From NCBI GenBank assembly GCA_934370915.1, contig CAKRNI010000033.1, positions 1-17,090 on the forward strand: DNA of 17,090 bases, given 5' to 3'. The stretch is from an uncultured Lachnospiraceae bacterium (lineage in GTDB: Bacteria > Bacillota > Clostridia > Lachnospirales > Lachnospiraceae). Each line of letters begins with the position of its first letter. The stretch's first letter is position 1. Shown piece after piece: positions 7,473-14,736 of this stretch. A program made the position numbers and the translations under genes. The notes beneath the pieces were generated by a model. It did no database searches, had not been told where the DNA came from, and worked only from the letters and a program-made list of their open reading frames with translations.

Positions 7473-7874
7473 ATGACAATGAGCGATCCGATTGCAGATA
7501 TGCTTACAAGAATTCGTAACGCAAACACTGCTAAACACGATACAGTAGATGTTCCGGCTTCCAAGATGAAATTAGCTATCGCTGATATCCTTGTAAGAGA
7601 AGGCTACATCAAGAAATATGACATCGTTGAGGACGGTGCATTCCAGACAATCCGCATCTCCTTAAAGTATGGCGCTGACAAGAACGAGAAGATCATCTCC
7701 GGAATCAAGAAGATCTCCAAGCCGGGCTTACGTGTATACGCTGGCAAGGAAGATATGCCGAAGGTACTTGGCGGACTTGGTATCGCTATCGTATCCACAA
7801 ACCAGGGAATCATCACTGACAAGCAGGCTAGACAGCTTGGTGTCGGCGGAGAAGTTCTTGCGTTCGTTTGGTAA
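7473..7874 (+). CDS. rpsH: 30S ribosomal protein S8
   Basis: S8 is a primary 16S rRNA binder in the central domain and, in E. coli, the autogenous repressor of the spc operon. The 133-aa product has [16 protein letters not shown] near its start and ends with [11 protein letters not shown], both family hallmarks. The ATG at 7473 (MTMSDP) fits AGGAGG at 7457-7462 with 10-nt spacing better than the ATG two codons on. It lies between two structured gaps of 252 and 160 nt, which is suggestive given the family's regulatory role. Confidence 0.98.
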   Translation: MTMSDPIADMLTRIRNANTAKHDTVDVPASKMKLAIADILVREGYIKKYDIVEDGAFQTIRISLKYGADKNEKIISGIKKISKPGLRVYAGKEDMPKVLGGLGIAIVSTNQGIITDKQARQLGVGGEVLAFVW

Positions 7875-7880
7875 TTATTG

Positions 7881-8007
7881 ATGTTATCGCACCCCGCCTG
7901 CAAAGCCGGATTTAAGATCTGGAAGGGCGGAGTTTGCGTGCGTCTGGAGATAACTTCAGACCATATATAACATAGAAACTGAAAACAGAAAGTGTAAAAG
8001 CACTTTC
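7881..8007 (+). promoter_or_regulatory. Pseudoknot-capable rpsH-rplF intergenic RNA
   Basis: A long interrupted hairpin is built from CGCAC/GTGCG (7888-7892/7938-7942), CCGCC/GGCGG (7894-7898/7926-7930) and CCGGAT/ATCTGG (7906-7911/7917-7922). Immediately 3' is TCTGGA/TTCAGA (7943-7948/7955-7960), whose 6-nt loop GATAAC is perfectly complementary to GTTATC (7883-7888) at the 5' end. ATGTTAT (7881-7887) can instead pair with ATAACAT (7967-7973). A separate hairpin GAAAGTG/CACTTTC (7988-7994/8001-8007) follows. The combination reads like a cis-regulatory RNA with two states; its ligand is unknown. Confidence 0.55.
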
Positions 8008-8034
8008 CGAGAATCTAAGTAGGAGGTAAAAGGC

Positions 8035-8577
8035 ATGTCACGTATTGGTAGAATGCCGGTAGCGATTCCAGCAGGCGTAACTGTAACAATCGCAGAGAAC
8101 AACAATGTGACCGTTAAGGGTCCGAAGGGAACACTGGTAAGAGATTTACCGGTAGAGATGGAAATCAAAGAAGAAGATGGACACATCGTCGTAACAAGAC
8201 CGAACGATTTAAAGAAGATGAAATCTTTACACGGTCTTACAAGAACGCTAATCCATAACATGATCCAGGGTGTTACTGAAGGCTACGAGAAGAAGCTTGA
8301 GGTAAACGGTGTTGGTTACAGAGCTCAGAAGCAGGGCAAGAAGCTCACACTTTCCCTTGGTTACTCCCATCCGGTAGAGATGGAAGATCCGGAAGGTATC
8401 GAGACTGTTCTTGAGGGTCAGAACATCATCATCGTTAAGGGCATCAGCAAAGAGAAAGTTGGCCAGTATGCAGCTGAAATCAGAGAGAAGAGAAGACCGG
8501 AGCCGTATAAGGGCAAAGGTATCAAGTACGCTGATGAGGTTATCAGACGCAAAGTTGGTAAGACTGGTAAGAAATAA
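8035..8577 (+). CDS. rplF: 50S ribosomal protein L6
   Basis: L6 is a two-domain protein near the factor-binding centre of the 50S subunit. The 180-aa product starts [17 protein letters not shown] and ends with the second-domain signature [20 protein letters not shown], followed by [14 protein letters not shown] at 8021-8026 precedes the ATG by 8 nt. It follows a 160-nt structured gap; rplR follows after 18 nt. Confidence 0.98.
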   Translation: MSRIGRMPVAIPAGVTVTIAENNNVTVKGPKGTLVRDLPVEMEIKEEDGHIVVTRPNDLKKMKSLHGLTRTLIHNMIQGVTEGYEKKLEVNGVGYRAQKQGKKLTLSLGYSHPVEMEDPEGIETVLEGQNIIIVKGISKEKVGQYAAEIREKRRPEPYKGKGIKYADEVIRRKVGKTGKK

Positions 8578-8595
8578 TTTAAGGAGAGTGTAAAA

Positions 8596-8964
8596 ATGGT
8601 TAGCAAGCAGTCAAGAAGCGAAATCCGCAGAAAAAAACACTATAGATTACGCAATCGCTTTGCTGGTACAGCAGAGAGACCGCGTTTAGCAGTGTTCAGA
8701 AGCAATAATCATATGTATGCTCAGATCATCGACGATTCCGTTGGACATACTTTAGTATCTGCTTCCACTCTTGAGAAAGAGATCAAGGCAGAATTAGAGA
8801 ACACCGACACAGTTGATGCAGCTGCATATATCGGAACCGTAGTTGCTAAGAGAGCAATCGAGAAAGGCATCAAAGAGGTCGTTTTCGATAGAGGCGGTTT
8901 CATTTATCAGGGTAAGATTCAGGCATTAGCAGATGCAGCCCGCGAGGCTGGTCTCGTATTCTAA
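8596..8964 (+). CDS. rplR: 50S ribosomal protein L18
   Basis: L18 binds 5S rRNA together with L5 and carries it into the central protuberance. The 122-aa product has the basic N-terminus ([20 protein letters not shown]), the [20 protein letters not shown] core and the C-terminal [27 protein letters not shown] lies upstream of the ATG. It ends in tandem TAATAG and is 18 nt from rpsE. Confidence 0.98.
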   Translation: MVSKQSRSEIRRKKHYRLRNRFAGTAERPRLAVFRSNNHMYAQIIDDSVGHTLVSASTLEKEIKAELENTDTVDAAAYIGTVVAKRAIEKGIKEVVFDRGGFIYQGKIQALADAAREAGLVF

Positions 8965-8982
8965 TAGAGAGGAGAAAACAGC

Positions 8983-9492
8983 ATGAAGCGTACAATCATT
9001 GACGCAAGTCAGTTAGAGTTAAATGACAAAGTTGTTGCCATTAAGCGCGTATCCAAGACTGTTAAAGGTGGACGTACCATGAGATTTTCCGCTCTGGTAG
9101 TAGTAGGAGACGGCAATGGTCACGTAGGCGCAGGCCTTGGTAAAGCAGGTGAGGTTCCGGAAGCTATCCGTAAAGGTAAAGAAGCTGCTATGAAGAACCT
9201 TGTAGAGATCCCGATGGATGAGAACAAGAGCATCCCGCACGACTTCCTTGGCGAGTTCGGAAGCGCTTCCGTACTGATCAAGAGAGCTCCGGAAGGTACT
9301 GGTATCATCGCTGGTGGTCCGGTTCGTTCCGTAGTAGAGCTTGCAGGCATCAAGAACATCCGTACAAAGTCTTTAGGTTCCAACAACAAGACAAACGTAG
9401 TTCTTGCAACAATCGAAGGTCTTACAAAGTTAAAGACTCCGGAAGAGGTTGCTAAGAACCGCGGCAAATCTGTTGAAGACGTTGTTTGCTAA
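8983..9492 (+). CDS. rpsE: 30S ribosomal protein S5
   Basis: S5 lines the mRNA entry site and affects decoding fidelity with S4. The 169-aa product shows the N-terminal double-stranded RNA-binding domain, with [20 protein letters not shown] and [19 protein letters not shown], then the C-terminal domain with [26 protein letters not shown] is just upstream of the ATG. The gene ends in a tandem TAATAG whose second stop runs into the AGGAGG of rpmD. Confidence 0.98.
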   Translation: MKRTIIDASQLELNDKVVAIKRVSKTVKGGRTMRFSALVVVGDGNGHVGAGLGKAGEVPEAIRKGKEAAMKNLVEIPMDENKSIPHDFLGEFGSASVLIKRAPEGTGIIAGGPVRSVVELAGIKNIRTKSLGSNNKTNVVLATIEGLTKLKTPEEVAKNRGKSVEDVVC

Positions 9493-9507
9493 TAGGAGGA
9501 TAATAAA

Positions 9508-9690
9508 ATGGCAGAGAAGTTAAAAATCACATTAGTAAAATCCCCTATCGGCGCTGTTCCGAAGCAGAGAGCGACAATCGAAGCACTTGGTTTAAAGAAG
9601 ATGCACAAGACTGTCGAGATGCCGGATAATGGTGCAGTTAGAGGCATGATCCAGAATGTTAGACATCTGGTTAAAGTTGAAGAAATCTAA
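9508..9690 (+). CDS. rpmD: 50S ribosomal protein L30
   Basis: L30 is a small 50S protein with a ferredoxin-like fold that binds domains II and V of 23S rRNA. The 60-aa product is normal length, with [20 protein letters not shown] and a C-terminal [11 protein letters not shown]. Its ATG is 9 nt after AGGAGG. It lies 15 nt after rpsE and 26 nt before rplO, the usual spc order. Confidence 0.97.
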   Translation: MAEKLKITLVKSPIGAVPKQRATIEALGLKKMHKTVEMPDNGAVRGMIQNVRHLVKVEEI

Positions 9691-9716
9691 TTGATATAAA
9701 GTAAGGAGGTGCAGTG

Positions 9717-10157
9717 ATGAACTTATCTAATTTACATCCTGCTGAAGGATCTAAGCATAGTGATAGTTTCAGAAGAGGCCGTGGCCACGCTTCTGGAAAT
9801 GGTAAGACAGCTGGTAAGGGACATAAGGGCCAGAAGGCACGTTCCGGCGCACCGAGACCTGGTTTCGAGGGCGGCCAGATGCCGTTATACAGACGTCTTC
9901 CGAAGAGAGGATTTACAAACATCAACTCCAAGGAGATCGTTGGAATTAATGTAAGCGTATTAGAGAGATTTGAGAATGACTCCGTAGTATCCGTTGAGAC
10001 ATTACTGGAGACAGGTGTGATCAAAAACCCGCAGGACGGCGTTAAGATTCTTGGTAACGGAGAGTTAACAAAGAAACTTGTCGTTAAAGCCAATGCTTTC
10101 AGTGAAGGCGCAAAAGCTAAAATTGAGGCAGTAGGTGGAACCTGCGAGGTGATCTAA
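9717..10157 (+). CDS. rplO: 50S ribosomal protein L15
   Basis: L15 is a late-binding 50S protein with a long basic N-terminal extension inside 23S rRNA. The 146-aa product has the glycine- and arginine-rich run [20 protein letters not shown] (about residues 21-40) and the [18 protein letters not shown] signature. ATG 9717 is preferred over GTG 9714 because the family begins MxLxxLHPAEGS and AAGGAGGT (9703-9710) is well spaced. Its stop is one base from the secY ATG, so the two are probably coupled. Confidence 0.97.
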   Translation: MNLSNLHPAEGSKHSDSFRRGRGHASGNGKTAGKGHKGQKARSGAPRPGFEGGQMPLYRRLPKRGFTNINSKEIVGINVSVLERFENDSVVSVETLLETGVIKNPQDGVKILGNGELTKKLVVKANAFSEGAKAKIEAVGGTCEVI

Positions 10158-10158
10158 T

Positions 10159-11481
10159 ATGTTAAAATCCTTACAGAAGGCATTTAAGGTGAAAGAAGTC
10201 CGCGACAGACTTCTTTACACCTTTATGATGCTTGTAGTCATCCGAATCGGCTGCTGTCTTCCGATACCGGGCGTTGATCCGAGCTATCTGCATGATTTCT
10301 TTTCAAATCTGCAGAACTCCGGAATGGGATTCTTTAATGCGATCACAGGAGGCTCTTTCTCCTCCATGTCTATCTTCGCATTGAGTATCACCCCGTATAT
10401 CACATCTTCCATCATTATGCAGTTACTCACAATTGCAATTCCGAAGCTTGAGGAAATGCAGAAGGACGGCGAGGACGGAAGAAAGAAGATTGCAGAGTAC
10501 ACCAGATATCTTACCGTCGGCCTGGCTCTCTTTGAGTCTTGCGCAATGGCAGTTGGCCTTGGCGGAAAGGGACTTCTTCTCGAAGACCACCGTAACATCT
10601 GGGGATATCTTACGGTCGTAGCAGCTATGACCGCAGGTTCTGCTCTTCTGATGTGGATTGGCGAGAGGATTACAGACAATGGAGTAGGAAACGGTATTTC
10701 CATCGTACTTCTGATCAATATCGTATCTGGTACTCCGCAGGATATGATGACATTATATGAGCGCTTTATGGCAGGCAGATCAGTTGCAGTCGCTACTGTA
10801 TCTGGCATCATTGTACTGGCAATTATCGTTGCGATCGTTGTCTTTGTCCTCGTTTTAAACGATGCAGAGCGCCGGATCCCGGTACAGTACAGCAAGAAGA
10901 TGCAGGGCCGCAGAATGATCGGCGGACAGTCTACCTACATTCCGTTGAAGGTAAACACCGCGAACGTTATTCCGGTCATCTTCGCTTCTTCCATCATGTC
11001 AATGCCGGTTATGATCGCTCAGTTCTTCCACGTTGATTATTCAACCATCGGTGGAAAGATCCTGTTAGCGTTGAGCTCATCCAACTGGTTTAAACCGGAA
11101 GCTCCGGCTTACTCCATTGGTATGCTCGTATATATCGTATTAGTCGTACTGTTCGCGTATTTCTATACGTCCATTACGTTTAACCCGCTGGAAGTTGCTA
11201 ATAATATGAAGAAGTCCGGCGGCTTTATCCCGGGCATCCGCCCAGGTAAGCCAACCTCAGACTACCTCAACAATATCTTAAACTATATTGTATTTATCGG
11301 TGCCTGCGGACTGGTGATCGTGTGCATTATCCCGATCATTGCATCCGGTCTCTTCTCTGTCGGCAATCTTTCCTTCGGCGGCACATCCCTGATCATTATC
11401 GCAGGTGTAATCCTCGAGACGATCAAGGCTGTGGAGTCTATGATGCTTGTAAGAAATTACAAGGGATTCTTAAATGATTGA
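10159..11481 (+). CDS. secY: Preprotein translocase subunit SecY
   Basis: SecY is the membrane channel of the Sec export and insertion pathway, working with SecE, SecG and SecA. The 440-aa product has the hydrophobic segments expected for ten membrane helices, the start MLKSLQKAFKVKEVRDRLLY, the plug region with GGSFSSMSIFALSITPYITS, and cytoplasmic loops with RRIPVQYSKKMQGRRMIGG (C4 region) and NPLEVANNMKKSGGFIPGIR (C5 region), ending in RNYKGFLND. It is the last gene of the spc segment before a strong intrinsic terminator and starts 1 nt after rplO, so it depends on upstream transcription. Confidence 0.98.
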   Translation: MLKSLQKAFKVKEVRDRLLYTFMMLVVIRIGCCLPIPGVDPSYLHDFFSNLQNSGMGFFNAITGGSFSSMSIFALSITPYITSSIIMQLLTIAIPKLEEMQKDGEDGRKKIAEYTRYLTVGLALFESCAMAVGLGGKGLLLEDHRNIWGYLTVVAAMTAGSALLMWIGERITDNGVGNGISIVLLINIVSGTPQDMMTLYERFMAGRSVAVATVSGIIVLAIIVAIVVFVLVLNDAERRIPVQYSKKMQGRRMIGGQSTYIPLKVNTANVIPVIFASSIMSMPVMIAQFFHVDYSTIGGKILLALSSSNWFKPEAPAYSIGMLVYIVLVVLFAYFYTSITFNPLEVANNMKKSGGFIPGIRPGKPTSDYLNNILNYIVFIGACGLVIVCIIPIIASGLFSVGNLSFGGTSLIIIAGVILETIKAVESMMLVRNYKGFLND

Positions 11482-11521
11482 TCAAATAGAGAAATAGCAG
11501 CAGCTGCGTGCTGAAAATCGG

Positions 11522-11563
11522 AGCGGGCGGAAAGATGCTTTTCGCCCGCTTTTTCGGTTTTTT
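11522..11563 (+). terminator. Intrinsic terminator after secY
   Basis: AGCGGGCG (11522-11529) pairs perfectly with CGCCCGCT (11543-11550), extended inward by a G-U and three A-T pairs around a 5-nt loop GATGC, giving a stem of about 12 bp. The 3' side is followed by a T-run (11550-11554), then CGG and six more Ts (11558-11563). It lies 26 nt before adk with no obvious promoter in between, so it may act as a partial attenuator that lowers adk-map-infA expression relative to the spc genes. Confidence 0.85.
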
Positions 11564-11588
11564 AGGACGAGTGGAGGAAATTACAATT

Positions 11589-12233
11589 ATGAAAATCATT
11601 ATGTTGGGCGCACCGGGAGCCGGAAAAGGCACCCAGGCACAGAGAATCGCGGAAAAGTACGGAATCCCGCACATTTCCACCGGAGACATCTTCCGGGCAA
11701 ACATTAAGAACGGAACAGAACTTGGCAAGAAGGCAAAAGCTTTCATGGACCAGGGACTTCTTGTTCCGGACGAACTGACGGTTGATCTTGTTATGGACAG
11801 AATCAGCCAGCCGGACTGCGAAAAGGGATACATTCTCGATGGTTTCCCGCGTACGATCCCGCAGGCAGAGGCCCTCACAGAGGCTCTTGCCAAAAAGGGA
11901 GAAGCGATCGATTTCGCGATCGATGTTGACGTACCGGACGAAAAGATCGTTACCCGTATGGCAGGCCGCCGTGCATGCGTAAAGTGCGGAATGACTTATC
12001 ACATCGTATATGCTGCTCCGAAGAAGGAAGGCATCTGCGACAAGTGCGGCGCTGAACTCATTTTAAGAGACGATGATAAGCCGGAGACTGTTACAAAACG
12101 TCTTTCTGTTTATCATGAGCAGACGCGCCCGCTCATCAGCTTCTATGCGGATAAGCACGTCCTCTACACCGTAGACGGAACGCAGAATATGGAACAGGTA
12201 TTTGAGGCTATCACAAAGATTTTAGGAGCTTAA
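11589..12233 (+). CDS. adk: Adenylate kinase
   Basis: The enzyme interconverts ATP plus AMP and two ADP in the cytoplasm. The 214-aa product has the P-loop GAPGAGKGT at 7-15, the AMP-binding [10 protein letters not shown] at 30-39, DGFPRT at 84-89, and a long LID with four zinc-type cysteines (Cys130, Cys133, Cys150, Cys153), as in Gram-positive enzymes. The ATG at 11589 is chosen because GGAGGA precedes it by about 10 nt and [10 protein letters not shown] is the family start; an in-frame upstream TG-type start at 11508 would run through the terminator hairpin. map follows after 4 nt. Confidence 0.97.
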   Translation: MKIIMLGAPGAGKGTQAQRIAEKYGIPHISTGDIFRANIKNGTELGKKAKAFMDQGLLVPDELTVDLVMDRISQPDCEKGYILDGFPRTIPQAEALTEALAKKGEAIDFAIDVDVPDEKIVTRMAGRRACVKCGMTYHIVYAAPKKEGICDKCGAELILRDDDKPETVTKRLSVYHEQTRPLISFYADKHVLYTVDGTQNMEQVFEAITKILGA

Positions 12234-12237
12234 AATA

Positions 12238-13002
12238 ATGGCAGTAACAATTAAATCGCCGAGAGAGATCGAACTGATGCGAAAAGCCGGAGAAATTCTG
12301 GCGCAGGTACACGAGGAGCTGCATGCGGCTGTTCACCAGGGAATGTCCACTCTGGACATCGATAAGCTGGGAGAGCGTCTGATCCGCAGCCATGGATGTA
12401 TTCCTTCCTTTAAGAATTACAATGGATATCCTGCATCCATCTGCGTGTCCGTAAATGATGAGATCGTACATGGAATCCCGAATAAGCACCGTATTTTAAA
12501 AGATGGCGATATCGTCAGCCTTGATGCGGGGACGATCTACAAGGGATACCATTCCGACGCAGCCCGCACCTGGGCAGTGGGAAACGTCTCCCCGGAAGCA
12601 CAGAAACTGATGGATGTCACAAAACAGTGCTTTTACGAAGGTATTAAATTCGCGAAAGCAGGCAATCATCTGAATGATATCTCCACGGCAATCCAGGCAT
12701 ACGCCGAAAAATTCGGCTATGGCGTTGTCCGCGAGCTGGTTGGACATGGAATTGGTACCCACCTTCATGAAGATCCGGAAGTCCCGAACTTTGCGACAAA
12801 GAGAAGGGGAATCCTTTTACAGCCGGGTATGACTCTGGCCATTGAACCGATGATCAATGCCGGCACACCGGATGTAATCTGGATGGACGATGACTGGACC
12901 GTTGTTACAGCAGATCATGCCCTGTCCGCTCACTATGAGAATACGATCCTCATCACTGAGGGCGAGCCGGAGATCCTTTCCCTGCGCCCAGGCCTCGAAT
13001 AG
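12238..13002 (+). CDS. map: Methionine aminopeptidase, type I
   Basis: It removes the initiator methionine from new proteins once deformylated. The 254-aa product is a pita-bread fold enzyme. The five metal ligands are present: Asp96 (VSLDAG), Asp107 (HSDAART), His170 (GHGIGTHLHE), Glu203 (LAIEPM) and Glu234 (HYENT); His78 and His177 are the usual active-site histidines. There is no N-terminal zinc-finger extension. Its start is 4 nt after adk with a ribosome binding site (TAGGAG) inside the end of adk, and the AGGAGG of the next gene overlaps its own TAG stop. Confidence 0.97.
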   Translation: MAVTIKSPREIELMRKAGEILAQVHEELHAAVHQGMSTLDIDKLGERLIRSHGCIPSFKNYNGYPASICVSVNDEIVHGIPNKHRILKDGDIVSLDAGTIYKGYHSDAARTWAVGNVSPEAQKLMDVTKQCFYEGIKFAKAGNHLNDISTAIQAYAEKFGYGVVRELVGHGIGTHLHEDPEVPNFATKRRGILLQPGMTLAIEPMINAGTPDVIWMDDDWTVVTADHALSAHYENTILITEGEPEILSLRPGLE

Positions 13003-13012
13003 GAGGCACCGC

Positions 13013-13186
13013 ATGGAAATGACCCCGGGATTCCTGGCAAGATCGCTTGCCGGAAATGACAAGGATAAAATCTATGTCATATCGGAGGACCTTGGAACAT
13101 ACGTTTCTCTGCTTGCAGAAAACGGCCGGGTCCTCCGGAAAAATAAAAAGCATGTCCAGATCATTAAGAAACGAAACAGGAGGTAA
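13013..13186 (+). CDS. Small KOW-domain (L14e-like) RNA-binding protein
   Basis: The 57-aa product [20 protein letters not shown]... has a KOW-type motif ([19 protein letters not shown], residues 5-23) followed by an acidic turn, [12 protein letters not shown] and a strongly basic tail (KKRNRR). Small KOW proteins resembling the N-terminal part of archaeal/eukaryotic L14e are known between map and infA in Clostridia; their function is not established, though RNA or ribosome binding is likely. The start is set by AGGAGG at 13001-13006, overlapping the map stop. The AGGAGG of infA lies inside its last codons, so the map-KOW-infA set is tightly coupled. It is rather short for the group. Confidence 0.85.
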   Translation: MEMTPGFLARSLAGNDKDKIYVISEDLGTYVSLLAENGRVLRKNKKHVQIIKKRNRR

Positions 13187-13191
13187 ATTTT

Positions 13192-13410
13192 ATGTCTAAG
13201 GCTGACGTAATCGAAATCGAAGGCGTCGTTGTTGAGAAACTGCCGAACGCTATGTTTCAGGTTGAACTTGAGAATGGCCACAAGGTATTAGCTACCATCA
13301 GTGGAAAACTGCGTATGAACTACATCCGTATTCTTCCGGGTGATAAGGTAACATTAGAGATGTCCCCTTACGATTTATCCAAGGGACGTATTATTTGGAG
13401 AGATAAATAG
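13192..13410 (+). CDS. infA: Translation initiation factor IF-1
   Basis: IF-1 binds the A-site of the 30S subunit and works with IF-2 and IF-3 in initiation. The 72-aa product is a single S1-like OB fold, the exact family length, with [40 protein letters not shown] and the ending [19 protein letters not shown] lies within the last codons of the KOW gene, 5 nt upstream in gap terms. It is the last gene before the alpha-cluster promoter. Confidence 0.98.
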   Translation: MSKADVIEIEGVVVEKLPNAMFQVELENGHKVLATISGKLRMNYIRILPGDKVTLEMSPYDLSKGRIIWRDK

Positions 13411-13457
13411 TATCCTTGAAAAGAGCTAAAAAAGTTGAAGAAAACCAATAAAAATGC

Positions 13458-13486
13458 TTGATTTTCCGGCAAGGAAGTGTTATAAT
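13458..13486 (+). promoter_or_regulatory. Strong sigma-A type promoter of the alpha cluster
   Basis: TTGATT (13458-13463), a 17-nt spacer and a perfect TATAAT (13481-13486). Upstream, A-tracts at 13419-13422, 13428-13433, 13441-13444 and 13450-13454 recur every 10-12 nt, as in an UP element or bent DNA. Predicted start near 13493 gives a leader of about 150 nt before rpmJ. It lets rpmJ-rpsM-rpsK-rpsD-rpoA-rplQ be transcribed independently of the terminator after secY. Confidence 0.85.
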
Positions 13487-13493
13487 GCTCAAG

Positions 13494-13641
13494 CGAACTT
13501 TGTTGGAACGCTTGTATTATGCCCATTTTCAGGTGCTTTTTATACAGGTATAGCAACCCGTAATGCCGTTCCCAGATGGCACGGAATCGGTGTGTTTCCG
13601 GCAGTAAAGGGAAGCGGACTACGAAGGAAAGGAGAATTACT
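13494..13641 (+). promoter_or_regulatory. Structured rpmJ (alpha cluster) 5' leader
   Basis: This untranslated leader holds TATA-CAGG-TATA (13541-13552) flanked by TGCT/AGCA, and TGCCG/CGGCA (13564-13568/13599-13603) enclosing TTCC/GGAA (13569-13572/13583-13586). TGCC (13564-13567) can instead pair with GGCA (13578-13581), so two folds compete. AAAGGAG (13628-13634) precedes the GTG of rpmJ. A 63-codon reading frame crosses this area but has no ribosome binding site of note and begins inside the promoter. Confidence 0.45.
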
Positions 13642-13755
13642 GTGAAAGTAAGATCATCAGTAAAACCGATTTGCGAGAAGTGCAAGGTTATTAAGAGAAA
13701 AGGCAGTATCAGAATTATCTGTGAAAATCCTAAGCACAAACAGAGACAGGGCTGA
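13642..13755 (+). CDS. rpmJ: 50S ribosomal protein L36, zinc form
   Basis: L36 is the smallest 50S protein, bound to 23S rRNA near the GTPase-associated region. The 37-aa product [20 protein letters not shown]... keeps the zinc-ribbon ligands Cys11, Cys14, Cys27 and His32 and ends KHKQRQG, the full family length. It starts with GTG, 7 nt after AAAGGAG. It is the first gene of the alpha transcript; its TGA (13753-13755) is directly followed by a structured gap before rpsM. Confidence 0.97.
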   Translation: MKVRSSVKPICEKCKVIKRKGSIRIICENPKHKQRQG

Positions 13756-13825
13756 TGCCGCAATTTGCCTGTATTTTTTCGCGCGGCTTTGACATGAAAC
13801 GCGAGAGTGCGTTGTTGTGTCGGCA
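13756..13825 (+). promoter_or_regulatory. Nested pseudoknot candidate before rpsM
   Basis: GCCGC (13757-13761) can pair with GCGGC (13783-13787). The loop of that hairpin contains TTGCC (13765-13769), perfectly complementary to downstream GGCAA (13822-13826), giving a pseudoknot. Alternatively TGCCG (13756-13760) pairs with CGGCA (13821-13825), excluding the first fold. Between them AACGC/GCGTT (13798-13802/13809-13813, loop GAGAGT) forms a third hairpin. In E. coli the alpha-operon mRNA upstream of rpsM is a pseudoknot bound by S4; this is the same genomic position. Confidence 0.5.
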
Positions 13826-13863
13826 ATAACTATTTCTACAATATTTAAATGGAGGTACCACTC

Positions 13864-14232
13864 ATGGCTCGTATTTCAGGTGTTGATTTACCAAGGGAAA
13901 AACGTGTCGAAATCGGCTTAACTTATATCTACGGTATCGGTAGAGCAAGTGCAGACCGTATTCTTGCTGCGGCTGGTGTAAATCCTGACACACGTGTAAA
14001 GGATTTAACCGATGACGAAGTAAAGAACATTGCAGCAGTAATCGCTGAGACTCAGACTGTTGAAGGTGACTTACGTCGTGAGATCGCTTTAAACATCAAG
14101 AGACTTCAGGAGATTGGATGCTACAGAGGTATTCGTCACAGAAAGAGTCTTCCTTGCCGTGGTCAGAAGACCAAGACAAACGCAAGAACATGCAAGGGTC
14201 CGAGAAAGACTGTTGCAAACAAGAAGAAATAA
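13864..14232 (+). CDS. rpsM: 30S ribosomal protein S13
   Basis: S13 sits at the top of the 30S head and forms bridges to the 50S subunit. The 122-aa product begins [20 protein letters not shown], has the helix-two-turn-helix [17 protein letters not shown] and a basic tail with [23 protein letters not shown] 13864 is chosen over one 15 nt upstream because GGAGG (13851-13855) is 8 nt away and the family starts with MARI. It follows the pseudoknot-capable gap after rpmJ. Confidence 0.98.
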   Translation: MARISGVDLPREKRVEIGLTYIYGIGRASADRILAAAGVNPDTRVKDLTDDEVKNIAAVIAETQTVEGDLRREIALNIKRLQEIGCYRGIRHRKSLPCRGQKTKTNARTCKGPRKTVANKKK

Positions 14233-14319
14233 TTATCAGTAACAAATGTTTTGAATCACGTTGCATGTTTTAAAGACAGGAAACAGGGTTCAGTAAATGA
14301 GAAAGTAGGTTAGTTTAAA

Positions 14320-14721
14320 ATGGCTAAAAAAGTGTCCACTGCTAAAAAAGTGACAAAAAAGCGTGTAAAGAAAAACGTTGAACGCGGACAGGCGCACATC
14401 CAGTCATCTTTTAACAACACAATCGTGACATTAACAGATGCACAGGGTAATGCCTTATCTTGGGCAAGTGCAGGCGGTCTGGGATTTAGAGGTTCAAGGA
14501 AATCTACTCCATATGCAGCACAGATGGCTGCAGAAACTGCAACTAAGGCAGCTCTTGTACATGGTTTAAAATCCGTAGACGTTATGGTTAAAGGACCGGG
14601 ATCTGGCCGTGAGGCTGCTATCCGTGCCCTTCAGGCATGTGGTCTTGAAGTAACAAGCATTAAGGACGTAACACCGGTTCCGCACAACGGATGCCGTCCG
14701 CCAAAGCGTAGAAGAGTCTAA
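14320..14721 (+). CDS. rpsK: 30S ribosomal protein S11
   Basis: S11 lies on the 30S platform near the Shine-Dalgarno helix. The 133-aa product has a basic N-terminus ([20 protein letters not shown]), [40 protein letters not shown] and the invariant end [13 protein letters not shown]. Unlike its neighbours it lacks a good AGGAGG: the sequence before the ATG is AGTAGGTTAGTTTAAA. The gap from rpsM is 87 nt, without a strong hairpin, so initiation may depend on other features. Confidence 0.98.
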   Translation: MAKKVSTAKKVTKKRVKKNVERGQAHIQSSFNNTIVTLTDAQGNALSWASAGGLGFRGSRKSTPYAAQMAAETATKAALVHGLKSVDVMVKGPGSGREAAIRALQACGLEVTSIKDVTPVPHNGCRPPKRRRV

Positions 14722-14736
14722 TTAGGAGGAAGTAAA

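Noticed and set aside
10133..10151. T-box-like GGTGGAACCTGCGAG
   Set aside because: It resembles the T-box antiterminator sequence only loosely and lies within the rplO coding region without specifier or terminator structure.
10284..10895. Minus-strand 203-codon frame opposite secY and other antisense frames
   Set aside because: All minus-strand frames lie opposite highly conserved genes, lack ribosome binding sites and have shadow-type composition.
11449..11475. Possible promoter TTGTAA with TAAATG at the end of secY
   Set aside because: Both elements match poorly and it would lie upstream of the terminator, so it would not explain adk expression.
11508..11588. Longer adenylate kinase start upstream
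   Set aside because: It would translate through the intrinsic terminator; the P-loop sits at the usual distance from the ATG at 11589.
12890..13012. Longer start for the KOW gene inside map
   Set aside because: The upstream residues are an out-of-frame reading of the map coding region; AGGAGG and the KOW motif fix the start at 13013.
13454..13645. 63-codon reading frame in the infA-rpmJ gap
   Set aside because: It starts inside the promoter before the transcription start, has no ribosome binding site, and its product resembles nothing I recognise.
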